Below are positions 1 through 8,923 of a stretch of 10,319 nt of DNA, piece after piece. The stretch is from the NCBI GenBank assembly GCA_016748015.1, contig JAAOMT010000448.1, positions 189,648 through 199,966 of the forward strand, written 5' to 3'. How positions within the stretch are numbered: position 1 is the stretch's first letter; every line of letters starts with the position of its first letter. This DNA is from Geosiphon pyriformis. Its lineage: Eukaryota; Glomeromycota; Glomeromycetes; Archaeosporales; Geosiphonaceae. Position numbers and translations under genes: made by a program. The notes beneath the pieces were generated by a model, which did no database searches, had not been told where the DNA came from, and saw only the letters and a program-made list of their open reading frames with translations.

Positions 1-2031
1 GACTTCATGCTTTTTTAGCTCATTCCCCAATATAAAAATATTTTTTGCACTGAAAAGAATGGGTGATATTTCAACAAAGATTTTTTGTGAGTTAAAAATA
101 TATGTAGAGTGAAAGCTTTTAATAAAATTTACTCAAAGTCTAATTAAAGAAAATATGAGTATTTTTTTATATTACATTCTAGGAATTTCTAGAAAATCTT
201 AAATATCTTAAAAATATATTTTATTAAAGGACAATAATCAAAAGTGATAAAAATTTTTAATATAAATGGTATTTTTTAAAAAAAAATCACCTACCAAAGC
301 ATAGAATCTTCATGCAAAAGAATTCTTCTTTTTTCTATTTTCTTAATTTTATTATTTATTAGAATGAAATTTAAAAGATCAAAATGTTCTTACCATTATT
401 AATTTATTAAGAGAAATTAAATGTATAATTCATATATTAAATTTCAGCCCGGCGATTTAAAAAAATAGGAGTATTAAAATAAATGATGGTATATCCTCTT
501 GAAAATAAAATCAAAACATTATATTTCTATCAATCATATTCTCTGTTGTAGGTTTTTAAAAGATTTCTATTCTTAAAATTAACTATTTTTCTTATTTAAA
601 GATTAAATCGTGATTTTTCAAAAAGATGTGCAACTATGATAAATATGAAGTCGAAAGAAAAAGACAACTTGAACGCCATAAATAAGTTATTATTTATCAA
701 TAAAAAGAAGAATTATATTATAGATAAGCCTAAGTTTCCAAAAAATAATAAGATAAAAAACATAATGGAACTAATAATAAACTATTAATGAACTATACTA
801 TTTTTCATAAAAACTCAAATAAATATCTAATGTCTCGATTTCTTAAGCATTTTTGAGGAATATCAAGAAATGATTATTTTATTGAATATTTTTTATATGA
901 GTATTCCTTATCTTTATATAAAATAAATACCTAAAATTTCATCTCTTTTAACATGTAATTTCAATTTATATAATCACCGATGATTATTAGCAAATTTTAT
1001 GACTTTCGCCTAGCTTTCAGATTTGATCTCATAATATCAACACACTCACTCATTTTCAAGTACAACTTTAAGGAAGACTATAGCATATAAGCATTGAGAA
1101 TTTCTAATTGAATTCTAAAGAGAAATAAAAAAGTTTATTAAAATAATATTCCAATGAAAGTTCTCCTTTAAAACTGCAGTCTTGTAGCATTAATGAGGAA
1201 AGGCTTAATTTGATAAAAGTAGTCCCTTTAATGCTCAATACTCACTCAAGGAAATTATGAGCACAAATATAAAAAATATAATGGATAATTTAAGGTTAAA
1301 ATAATAAGAATTAAATAGTACACATTGTCAAAGCTACAATATGACATAAAAAATAAGCATAAGAAAAATTCTATTTTATTTAAAAGGATCCTTGGATTTA
1401 AATTATTTATTAATTTATTAATTTGATTCGATTCTTGAAATTTAAATTTACGAAATGAAAAAGGTTTTGGAGGATAGAGTAACAAATATAATGTTATAAA
1501 AGGTCTAAAAGGTATTTTGACTTGTATTTTCTCATGAATATGATAAGCTCAATAAAAAAAATGCTCTGAATTCTAAGTCAATTAAATTATGAGAAAAAAG
1601 GAAAATTTAGAATTTCGAGTTACATTGGTTTGAGAATCGCTCGTAACTTAGTAAAAACTCGAATATTGCTTCAAATTTTTCATATTGATCTAAAACTATA
1701 TTTTTCAAAAGTAGGAACTTTTTTAATGTTATTGAGCTCATTGTATAAAGGAAAAACAACTCTGAGCATGTTATGATATAAACCTGTGATGAAATTCAAA
1801 CGATATTTTATAAGTTCTAGGAATATTTTTTTAATAGCAGACTTCATAAAGTAAAATGTACTTCTTATTGAAATAAGTAAAATAATATTTCACATTCAAT
1901 TATATGTATTTTAACATGGGGTTTAAAGCAATAGCTATGGATGACTCTATTGGTGCAAATTTTCAAATAAGAAACCCTATTTAATATAAACTTTAGAAAA
2001 TATAAAAACTCAATTGATTAAATTATAAAAA
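1..2031. other. AT-rich intergenic region, no gene seen
   Basis: This two-kilobase stretch is dominated by A and T runs and carries stop codons densely in all frames. The longest open frame (1255-1485, minus strand, 76 residues) is rich in Leu, Phe, Ile and Tyr and resembles no family I know. It looks like a chance product of AT-rich DNA. No tRNA, rRNA, transposase remnant or clear tandem repeat was recognised. The right end (roughly 1800-2031) should contain the 3' untranslated region of the minus-strand BTB-TLDc gene, but I could not place a polyadenylation signal. A short GC-rich island near 446-455 stands out from its surroundings and is unexplained. Confidence 0.6.
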
Positions 2032-3519
2032 CTAAGTTTCGCGTTTTATGATTTGAAAAACTTCATACTCCTCAACAAAGAAGTCTACTTTTTCATCTTC
2101 TGAACCAGGCATTATCACGTGCTCATATGATGAATCCTTTTGACAAGAACATCCAGGGCTATTTTGGAAATCATTACTTGCCATTTCAATACTATTATTG
2201 CCAAAGTCGGATCCATGACCTAAGACACCATAAGGTCCATTTTCGCCAATAAATTTACTAAGTTTAGCATTTTCAGCTTTGCCATCTCCAAGGGAAAATA
2301 TAAAACTTCCTTTTCCATCTAACCAATCGCCACCAGAATGCCAAAATTCTGGGTTATATCCGCCAATCAGTTGACCAGTTTCTTTCACTTTAATAACACA
2401 AATTGTCGCTCCTTTATCATCGCATAATCGATGAAAATCGGCTGGAGTAAATCCGTCTCTACTGCCTCGAAGTAACAAATTAAAACTATTTCCAAGTTGA
2501 TTTTGAAAAGGAGTATTTTCATCTTTACCCTGAATCCAGTGATCAAGTTGCCTCATGTTATGAAACTGAAGAAGCTTTGATCGGAATGGCTGAGCGTTAA
2601 CAGACTTTTGATGACTCCCTGGTACTAGATAATGTTGTAAAAGATCTTCGTATAAAGTTCCGGGTAAAATTCTCCCAAATGGCTTCACTTTGTGATAGAA
2701 GTCAACCGAAGATATGTGAAAGAACCGGATTAAAGGTAGAAGCTCTTTGATTGATTCCTTAAACATGTCAAAATTTTCATCTGTCCAGTTAAGAATTTCT
2801 TCTACCTTAATATTGTCACCTAATTTAGCAACTCCCCATTCCACAATCTTTTCCCATATTTCTGATTCTTCCATCTTAAGGTCATCCTGGGATAAAATTG
2901 AGGAAAGAAAACTTTTATTAAGGGAAGTGAAATCTTGGGATTTAAAGATTATTGTTGGATTGGTAGCAGCGATTTGGGCGCAGAACTCTTGTAGCTTTTT
3001 GAACGAATCATGGGAAAATGATGTTTCATGCAAAGAGACAAAGTTTTCTTTTAGCTCTTGTGCATGATTTTCAATTATATAGTCTTCCAGGTAGCTAATA
3101 AGATTTTTCAAAATAAGCTCGTCAGCAGCAATCAGCAATTCCAAGATTGTAAGTATTCCATGTTCTTTAAGAGAAATTTCGCCATTATAAATATATCTAT
3201 CCAAAAAAACAAAATAAGTGATTATTTTTATTAAAAACTTTTAAGGAAACTAATACGCTTACCTAAGAATCACCTCAAAAATTCTGGGTGATATATTGGG
3301 GTTAGCGAGGATAATATGATTATTTTCTCTTTTAATACTATCATTAGAGAGAACTCTAGCAAAATATAATGATCTCGCTGCTAAAATTTGTGAATGAGCT
3401 TGAAAGGTTCTAGCATTAGGCGCTTTGCCGACGAGAATTCTAACGTCAGAGAAATTTCGATTATTAAGTAAGTTCTCGAAATCGTGAGATAAAGCGAGAA
3501 AGAGTTGTTTGGGTGCCAT
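2032..3519 (-). CDS. BTB-BACK-TLDc domain protein, copy 1 (two exons, 473 aa)
   Basis: The coding sequence joins exon 1 (3519 down to 3263) with exon 2 (3196 down to 2032). It totals 1422 nt, or 473 residues plus TAG. The ATG at 3519 is the first in frame and matches the start of the second copy. Residues 22-120 form a BTB/POZ fold, with FSDVRILVG, AHSQILAARSLYF and the ILRYIYNG segment that is split by the intron. Residues about 150-260 (KKLQEFCA to FFHISS) fit a BACK domain. Residues about 304-467 are a TLDc domain, with RGSRDGFTPADFHRLCDDKG at 329-348, GGYNP at 364-368 and EEYEVFQI near the end. Known for the families: BTB-BACK proteins dimerise and can recruit CUL3 ubiquitin ligase, and TLDc domains occur in OXR1/NCOA7-type proteins linked to oxidative stress and V-ATPase. 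A cytosolic adaptor role is inferred; the substrate is unknown. No signal peptide or membrane segment is seen. The reading frame is intact, so the gene may be functional. Confidence 0.93.
3197..3262 (-). other. Intron of BTB-TLDc copy 1
   Basis: The 66-bp intron runs on the minus strand from GTAAGC (starting at 3262) to GGATAG (ending at 3197). Its removal joins AG with A to make Arg86 and restores the BTB motif ILR-YIYNG. The same intron, at the same place and of the same length, is present in the second copy. The branch site is not certain. Confidence 0.92.
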
Positions 3520-3538
3520 TGGTAAGATATATAAAGTC
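3520..3538 (-). promoter_or_regulatory. Conserved 5' leader with TATA-like stretch before BTB-TLDc copy 1
   Basis: Read on the minus strand, ACTTTATATATCTTACCA lies directly before the ATG. The second copy has the same sequence apart from a 2-bp (AT) difference (8907-8923). Upstream of this the two genes share nothing I can align. The stretch is so close to the ATG that it is more likely leader, or the edge of the duplicated unit, than a core promoter. ACCA before the ATG is a reasonable initiation context. Confidence 0.4.
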
Positions 3539-3604
3539 AATTCAATATAAGGATCAAACAGGTGAACATTAGCATATATTCTTTTTTATCCATAAATAAA
3601 AGCC

Positions 3605-3610
3605 CACGTG
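3605..3610. promoter_or_regulatory. Palindromic CACGTG (E-box-like) upstream of copy 1
   Basis: CACGTG lies about 86 bp upstream of the copy 1 ATG. It is the canonical palindromic site for bHLH transcription factors and stands out in AT-rich DNA. No equivalent was seen upstream of copy 2. A single 6-bp match can occur by chance, so regulatory use is only a possibility. Confidence 0.2.
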
Positions 3611-3689
3611 ATTGTGCAAAATTTATACTGGAAATTAACCTGTCAGTCAAGAAAAAACTCCATGTATTATACAGGTTTTAGAAATTGAA

Positions 3690-4454
3690 TAAGTTACCTA
3701 TCTCCACTGTGAGACACAATACAACAATTAACAACGAAGGCGGTAATGATGCTCGCAAGAAGATTATAAAGAAAATTAGGTCAATATTTTTGCAAAAAAA
3801 TTTTCTTTGTCGCTGCGAAAAACTGCTAGTAAACTAGATACAGAGGAAGTAGACATCACATATTGCATAATTTGCAAGCATTTATAATCGCTTGGATATA
3901 CGAAAAACCTACCAAATACTATGCCGGTGCTGAAGAAAGTTCAAAAGCAGAAACGTGTTAAATGGACCCAATGTCATCATAATGGTAACTAGAAAAAAAG
4001 GTTATCTTCTGACGAAACAGCATTTCAACTGTTCCCAAACTTAATTGAACATTGATCCAAGGACAAGCAGGATCGTACAAAGATTTTTGCATGTAGTTTT
4101 TGGCACTTTGTGGATGCTAGGTTTTACATAGAAATTTCGCAAAAGCATGCCTGGGAAATTAATGAGATACTTGGGAAGAAATGATGCTTTCAATGAGATA
4201 GTGATCTCAAACATACAAGTCCAGAGTAGCTAAAGCGTTTCTCGCAGAAAATATACCCAAGTCATTTGACTGGTCGTCTTATAAATTGTATTGAAAATCT
4301 ATGGCGATCGTTAAACATGAAGCGGAAAACGAATGCCACAAAATCAGAATATTTGCTAAAAAATATCCCGAAAAGTTTAATAAATCAAATGAATTCAATG
4401 CCGCACCTTTACGAGTTGATTAACAAAAGTAAAGGCGAAAGGATCGCATATTAA
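3690..4454 (+). pseudogene. Degenerate Tc1/mariner-type transposase
   Basis: Fragments of a Tc1/mariner transposase appear in order on the plus strand but in shifting frames with internal stops. KLPISTVRHNTT near 3690-3725 matches the helix-turn-helix region (the usual 'IP-STV' motif). SSDETAFQLFPN at about 4005-4040 is the first catalytic block, with Asp codon 4011-4013. FQ-stop-DSDLKHTS at about 4188-4220 is the second block (QQDNDPKHTS type), with Asp codon 4197-4199. RVAKAFLAENIPKSFDWSSY follows in another frame, up to about 4282. INCIENLWRSLN from about 4282 is the third block, with Glu codon 4293-4295. A tail to the TAA at 4452-4454 is open. D2 and E lie 96 nt apart, close to the DD34E spacing once a small deletion just before INCIENLW is allowed for. 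Several stops and at least two frameshifts make it non-functional. The 5' boundary is approximate. Confidence 0.85.
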
Positions 4455-5252
4455 GTTTTATGAATAAAATTTGTTGCTTTCGACGTTTCTAACAATATTA
4501 TAACCTCACTTAGGTTAAAGACAAGAATTATTGATTCAATTTTAGACGAAAAAAAGTTTAATTATACCAAAGTAAATAACCCTCATAAAAGTACTTATAG
4601 TGTACTCTTTAGGTAAAAGTAACGTAACACAAATAAATCAATATTAACTAGCTCTCTTTACTTTAAAACTCAGGTTGATTGCATCAAAAAAAAAGAGAAA
4701 TAAATAAATAAATTGAAATGAAAAAGGTTCATCATAAACATTAAGGCAAAAAATCTTATTCGCAATTAATTATATGATTAATGAAATTTAAAAAAGTTCA
4801 CATTAAAATAAATAAAAGTATTTTTAAAGCATTTCAAAGTATGTAAATTTTTACAGAAATAATATATATATATTTATAATACTAAAATTTTATCATGAAA
4901 TAAAAAATTATTTTTTGATTTTCAGCTTTATTAAATTTCAAAAATATGAAAATTTTAATGGGAGAACTTGTTATCTTCGAAGCTAGTCATATGTAGAGAA
5001 ATATTATTTCCTGTTCCGATTTAAATATATACACAGAAAATAATGAATAGTCCAAAATTCAGGCTATATACGTATATATTATATGTATGGATTTATGTAC
5101 ATCTCAATGCTACACTATTCAGTTGGATGAGGCAGATAAATGGATCTTGAATCGAAGATAATATGCAGTAAAGGGATCCAACGATAATTAGTAAGGATAA
5201 TTTCTCCATGTTGCATGGTTTGGGATGCAAGCACATAAATAAATTATAATGT
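4455..5252. other. AT-rich non-coding spacer downstream of the transposase relic and F-box gene
   Basis: No open frame of note is present. The left part (4455-4500) may hold the decayed right end of the transposon: GTTGCTTTCGACG at 4473-4485 loosely resembles the reverse complement of the terminal-type repeats at 7644 and 7774. The middle is very AT-rich, with a TA run near 4862-4873 and a 14-bp palindrome (TATATACGTATATA) at 5065-5078. About 5100-5252 is less AT-biased and probably includes the 3' untranslated region of the minus-strand F-box gene. No AATAAA in sense was found just after its stop codon. Confidence 0.5.
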
Positions 5253-7018
5253 TCAAACCACATATTTCAAGAATTCACGAGCACCTTGTTTTAGACGGAC
5301 ACTGATTTCAGGATCCCGTTTTTTCAAAAATTTGTAAACAATTAGGCAAACATTACCAGTGGCATGTAACCATCCATCGAACCAAAGAGTTTCCAAAGGT
5401 GCACGCGTCGTTTCCAAGAAGAGTTGCATCGGTTCGTCATTCATTTTCATGCACACATTAAGATGGCGTAGAGAAGTCGGCATTAATGGACCAAACGAGG
5501 GCCAAGTATCCATAATTTGAGTTCCAGTATATGAACATATGGGGAAAAGACTAAGACTTCTTAAATTACAACGAGGATGATTGAGAATATCACGAAGATA
5601 ACTCATTTCATTCAAGCCAATTGGGACACCCAGTGTTTCTACCCAGGGACAAATCTCTGATACAACCTGAACGATATCTGTAGAATAAGGCTTTCCTTGT
5701 TGAATTGAGAGGCTACCATTTGAAGGTTTGAAAAATACTTCTTCAAGCAAAGAAGCGTTATTTCGAATGAGGCCAACCATCGTTTCATCCCAATGATAGG
5801 TTGATTCGACAAAATGTAATTTACGGAGTGCAGGGAAAGAAGCGGTAGCAAGTGGGACCAATTGAACGTCATTCGCAAAGGTACAATACCTAATTACCAA
5901 TTCCTCCAAACGATTACATGCAGCCAATCCCAAAAGTGAAGGACTTTCGTTTGGTCCATTACCATTAAAGTGACAATAAATGATCTCAACAGAAGTAAGT
6001 GTTTTTGCAGCATTAGTAATTGCAGATATGGTATTGGTTGGTGTGGTACCATATCCAAACAATTTGAATTTTTTAAGTTGATTTTGGTTGGTTATCAATT
6101 CAGCCAAATTTTTTTCATCGTCTTGTTTTGGTGGTGGAAATAGGGAATAGGCAATAATTTCCAAGCTTTGAATGTTGACTGCCGATTTTACTAAATCTTT
6201 AAAGATTGGCCAGTCATGCGTATAGTGGATTGAGAGATCCTTAAGAGTTTTTAGTGATAGAGTTTGACAGCTCTTGCCAAACTTAATGTCAGCGCAATCA
6301 AGCGAGAGTGATTGAACATTGCCTTTTTCGTTTAAAAGCAGGCGATATAAAGCACGGGTAATATGGAGAACAATCGGGCGCGAAGGAGCAGAAGAACGTA
6401 GCTGACGACTATGAAGAAAGTTAAGTTGCATTATTAGAAAAAAATCAAACTCAAAGAAACGAGATTTGAATCTTCAAATACTTACCAATTAGGTCTTTGT
6501 TCCTCATATTGTAACCACTTATTAACTGCGGTATATAAAGTTTCCATACTAAGATTTTTTAAATGTTGAGCGTAGTTATAGCCAGCCCGCTTTTGGATAC
6601 GCTTAGGGTCACATTTTGAATAAGTTAATATAGATAAATCTTCAAGTTCCAAACATGAAATGTAGGTAGCTATAACTAATCGATCATCCAGATCCTCAAA
6701 AGGGTTTTCCCAATATAAAGGCAATGCACTTAAAGACCAAAGACGACAAACCAGAATACAGGAGAGAAGGGATTTTTTATCATTACGAAAGTGGTTGAAA
6801 ATTACATTAAGACAATCTGAATTTAGATTAGGTCTATTTTTTCCTTTTCTTTGTCTGCCCTTCATCTTTATTGAGGATAATGATAATGATGATGATGATG
6901 GGATAAATGAAGAGAAATTTGATGAAGATGAAGAAGATTTCGGTGTGGTTTTTTTTGTGTTATAACTATTATTCATAAAATTTAATGATAATGTTAAAAA
7001 TTTTGAGAATTTCATCAT
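5253..7018 (-). CDS. F-box protein with LRR-like C-terminal region (two exons, 562 aa)
   Basis: The coding sequence joins exon 1 (7018 down to 6486) with exon 2 (6408 down to 5253). It totals 1689 nt, or 562 residues plus TGA. Residues 64-104 form an F-box: LNSDCLNVIFNHF, then LLSCILVCRLWS and LPLYWENPF. The rest has irregular leucine-rich segments (VQSLSLDCADI, LKDLSIHY, IQSLEII, LEELVIRYCTF, LRKLHFVES, LRSLSLFPI, LRHLNVC), typical of F-box/LRR proteins of this fungal group. Known for the family: the F-box binds SKP1 within an SCF (CUL1) ubiquitin ligase, while the LRR part selects a substrate, unknown here. The N-terminus is odd. A 51-residue Ser/Thr/Asn-rich extension (Ser runs at 28-33 and 41-44) precedes Met52 (ATG at 6865), and related proteins usually start just before the F-box. 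Initiation at Met52 is therefore a real alternative. An in-frame stop lies about 30 nt upstream of the first ATG. Splicing is strongly supported, because without it exon 1 stops right after PNW and the LRR half is cut off. Confidence 0.88.
6409..6485 (-). other. Intron of the F-box gene
   Basis: The 77-bp intron on the minus strand starts with GTAAGT at 6485 and ends in TTCATAG at 6409. A good branch-site candidate, CTTAAC, sits about 12 nt before the acceptor. Phase matches: exon 1 leaves TG and exon 2 supplies T, giving Cys178 and then RQLRSSAP in frame. The nearby alternative acceptor CAG, 7 nt further on, would break the frame. Confidence 0.85.
6872..6937 (-). repeat. Trinucleotide-rich low-complexity tract encoding serine runs
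   Basis: On the plus strand GAT/GAA/AAT triplets dominate, with GATGATGATGATGATG at about 6888-6900. In the F-box gene these read as two serine clusters, residues 28-33 and 41-49. This is a coding microsatellite and may vary in length between isolates. If translation starts at Met52, it lies in the 5' untranslated region instead. Confidence 0.75.
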
Positions 7019-7640
7019 GAAAGATATTCGTTTTCTTGATTAGCCAAAGAAGATATTGGATGAAGAGGCCAAAACTAAAAATGAACTATGAAAGCCACTA
7101 ATATCTTTTTAATGAATAAAATAGATATGATAAGGGTGAATAAAATATAATAATAAGGGTGAGGGTTTTTGGGAATTCACAAATTTAATGAATGAAAGAA
7201 CTAAGGGATTGTGGAAGATGAAGGGCAAAGTAAATAGGAAACATCAAAGAGCCTGTACGTTCAAATTGATAATATTTAATTAAACTGCGTTTTTTTGTTT
7301 TTTAATTTATATTTATGTATTAATTTGTTAGGAGGATCTGTTCTACCATAATGAGTTGAATGAAAGTACGAATTTGTACATCGGAAGACAAACTCTTGAA
7401 AATAATGCAAAGAACAATAGTAATTTTAGAGTTTGAGACTAGATTTTTGTGCTACGTTACCTTTTTTTTTTTTAAAAAGACAACGAAAAATTAATGTAGT
7501 TCGTTTTACTGGATGCTTATGATGATGCAGGATACCTTTAAATTGATAAAAATATTCCGAAAAACTTTTCCTAGTAATTCTCAGAAAGCAAAGATATAAA
7601 AAACTTATTTATGGTTTAGTGCTTTTTATATATATGTAGT
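7019..7640. other. Upstream region of the F-box gene and AT-rich spacer
   Basis: No coding region was recognised. The part next to 7018 must hold the promoter and 5' leader of the minus-strand F-box gene; no definite TATA box or factor site could be assigned. A T homopolymer run lies at about 7462-7473. The remainder shows no family resemblance in any frame. Confidence 0.5.
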
Positions 7641-7643
7641 GTA

Positions 7644-7796
7644 CAGTCGCCTCGGAAAGTAATGACCGATTTAGGCGCGTGTAACCAAATCTACCATTAT
7701 GATAAAAAAAAGATTTAAAATTTGATTTTCAATATACTAAATGTTGTAAATCTTTGAAACCACGTTGAATATGCAGTCGCCTCGAAAAGTAACGCC
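7644..7796 (+). repeat. Two direct copies of a Tc1-like transposon end motif
   Basis: CAGTCGCCTCGGAAAGTAA begins at 7644, preceded by TA (7642-7643, the usual Tc1/mariner target). The same motif with one change, CAGTCGCCTCGAAAAGTAA, begins at 7774. They lie 130 bp apart in the same orientation and are followed by TGACC and CGCCC. CAG-starting ends after a TA are typical of Tc1/mariner terminal repeats. Two direct copies within one end recall the IR/DR layout of some Tc1 elements such as Sleeping Beauty. No transposase and no opposite-facing partner were found nearby, so this looks like a solo end, a MITE fragment or two nested insertions. The transposon assignment is inference. Confidence 0.6.
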
Positions 7797-8906
7797 CTGA
7801 ATTTTTTATTAGAATATGTTAATCTTTTCTTGGCCTCTCCATTCATATCCAAAACTCCTTAAATTTTATTTGCTATCCAAAATTATGCATTTTATCTAAT
7901 AATAAATTCTAATATTAGCAAGTTTGTCAAAATTCATTTGTAAAGTCTGATAATTCTTCAAAGGAAATTTCTCCTAATAAATTTTAATTTACATACTATT
8001 ATTTCATTAAAAATTGAATTTTAGTAATACGGTATAAAAATATATTTATTATAAATCTTTCTCAAATATATATATAATGCTAAATACTATCAATTTCTTT
8101 TTCCTTTTTATTTTTTGAATCCTTTTTTTTCTTTATTTTAATTCCTCAAAGCTTAATAATAGCAAGTAATCCCTTTAATTTTTTTTATAAATAGTCAGAT
8201 CCGGAACTTGCTTTTCAGCTTAAAATAATTTATATCCAATCTGTCTGAATTAATAAATTATATTATAATTTTTCAATGATTTTGTGGAATCTTTAGATAT
8301 TATACCCAGAGGTAACCTATTATAGAATTTAATAGAAAAACTGATGACCAAAGACATTAAAAAAAAATTTTTTAATTGAAAAGAATTCCTTGTTTAACTT
8401 TTACTTTGTTGAAAAACTTATACCGATATTAGTTTGAAGTCATCTATTGAACGAACTTATAATGCTTAATATTTAAGATATTTGGGTCATTAGACTGAAC
8501 AAAAAAAGTCTTTATTAAATCAGACCTCAATTTTTATCACCTCCTAAATAAAAAATTAAAATATATTCTTTTTTTTGCAATATATTTATATAGTTATTCA
8601 CGATATTAATAATTTAATAATAATTACTTAAAGTTTTTTATCAATAGATTTTGTAAATATATAATAAACTAGTTAGATAATTTGAAATTTTTTTGGTTTA
8701 ATTTGAACTTGGATTTTCCTAAAAAATAACACATTGACAATGCAAAATTTTAAATGAAATTTTTAACCAGAGATAAGGATTAAACTAGTGAATTATTATC
8801 AGTTGAAGGCAAGGATCATTCGATTTTAGATCCTGTCTAAGTACATGCATTAATTACACATGTAACACCTTCTTAATCAATATATTTTAAGTTATCAAAT
8901 ATTTTT
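7797..8906. other. AT-rich spacer upstream of BTB-TLDc copy 2, no gene seen
   Basis: No protein-coding remnant or RNA gene was recognised in this 1.1-kb stretch, which is rich in A/T runs and frequent stops. If the repeats at 7644-7796 are the left end of an element, its body should lie here, but nothing resembles a transposase. The last few hundred bases should contain the promoter of the BTB-TLDc gene at 8924. They show no alignable similarity to the region upstream of copy 1. Confidence 0.5.
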
Positions 8907-8923
8907 AACTTTATATCTTACCA
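8907..8923 (+). promoter_or_regulatory. Conserved 5' leader before BTB-TLDc copy 2
   Basis: ACTTTATATCTTACCA precedes the ATG at 8924 and matches the leader of copy 1 except for a 2-bp deletion. It marks the outer limit of recognisable homology between the two gene copies on the 5' side. Whether it has any promoter role is unknown. Confidence 0.4.

Larger units (their letters stand above)
2133..3538 (-). repeat. Left arm of a large inverted duplication
   Basis: This arm contains the copy 1 gene and pairs, in inverse orientation, with 8907-10319. Similarity extends through leader, exon 1, intron and exon 2 up to the point where the right arm leaves the window, so the true arm may continue left of 2133. 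Identity is about 97% in exon 1, about 88% in the intron and 100% over 2590-2898; it is lower towards 2133 (hand-aligned estimates). Confidence 0.9.

Noticed and set aside
1255-1485. 76-residue minus-strand open frame with hydrophobic stretches
   Set aside because: Its composition (Leu, Ile, Phe, Tyr, Asn) is what random AT-rich DNA gives. There is no recognisable motif or supporting context.
2747-3067. 106-residue open frame on the plus strand, with a near-identical partner at 9376-9696 on the minus strand
   Set aside because: Both lie antisense to the BACK-coding part of the two BTB-TLDc genes. Their similarity follows from the duplication, and the sense frame carries the recognisable domain.
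4266-4454. Separate small plus-strand protein
   Set aside because: It contains the CIENLW block of the Tc1-type transposase and is simply the last open piece of that relic.
5122-5182. Inverted repeat GTTGGAT / ATCCAAC in the putative 3' region of the F-box gene
   Set aside because: The arms are too short and the spacer (47 nt) too long to claim a structure or terminator.
5639-5878. 79-residue open frame on the minus strand
   Set aside because: It is an out-of-phase shadow inside exon 2 of the F-box gene, with no domain features.
8161-8212. Inverted repeat AGCAAGT / ACTTGCT with a 38-nt spacer
   Set aside because: Seven-base arms with a long AT-rich spacer are expected by chance and are tied to no gene end.
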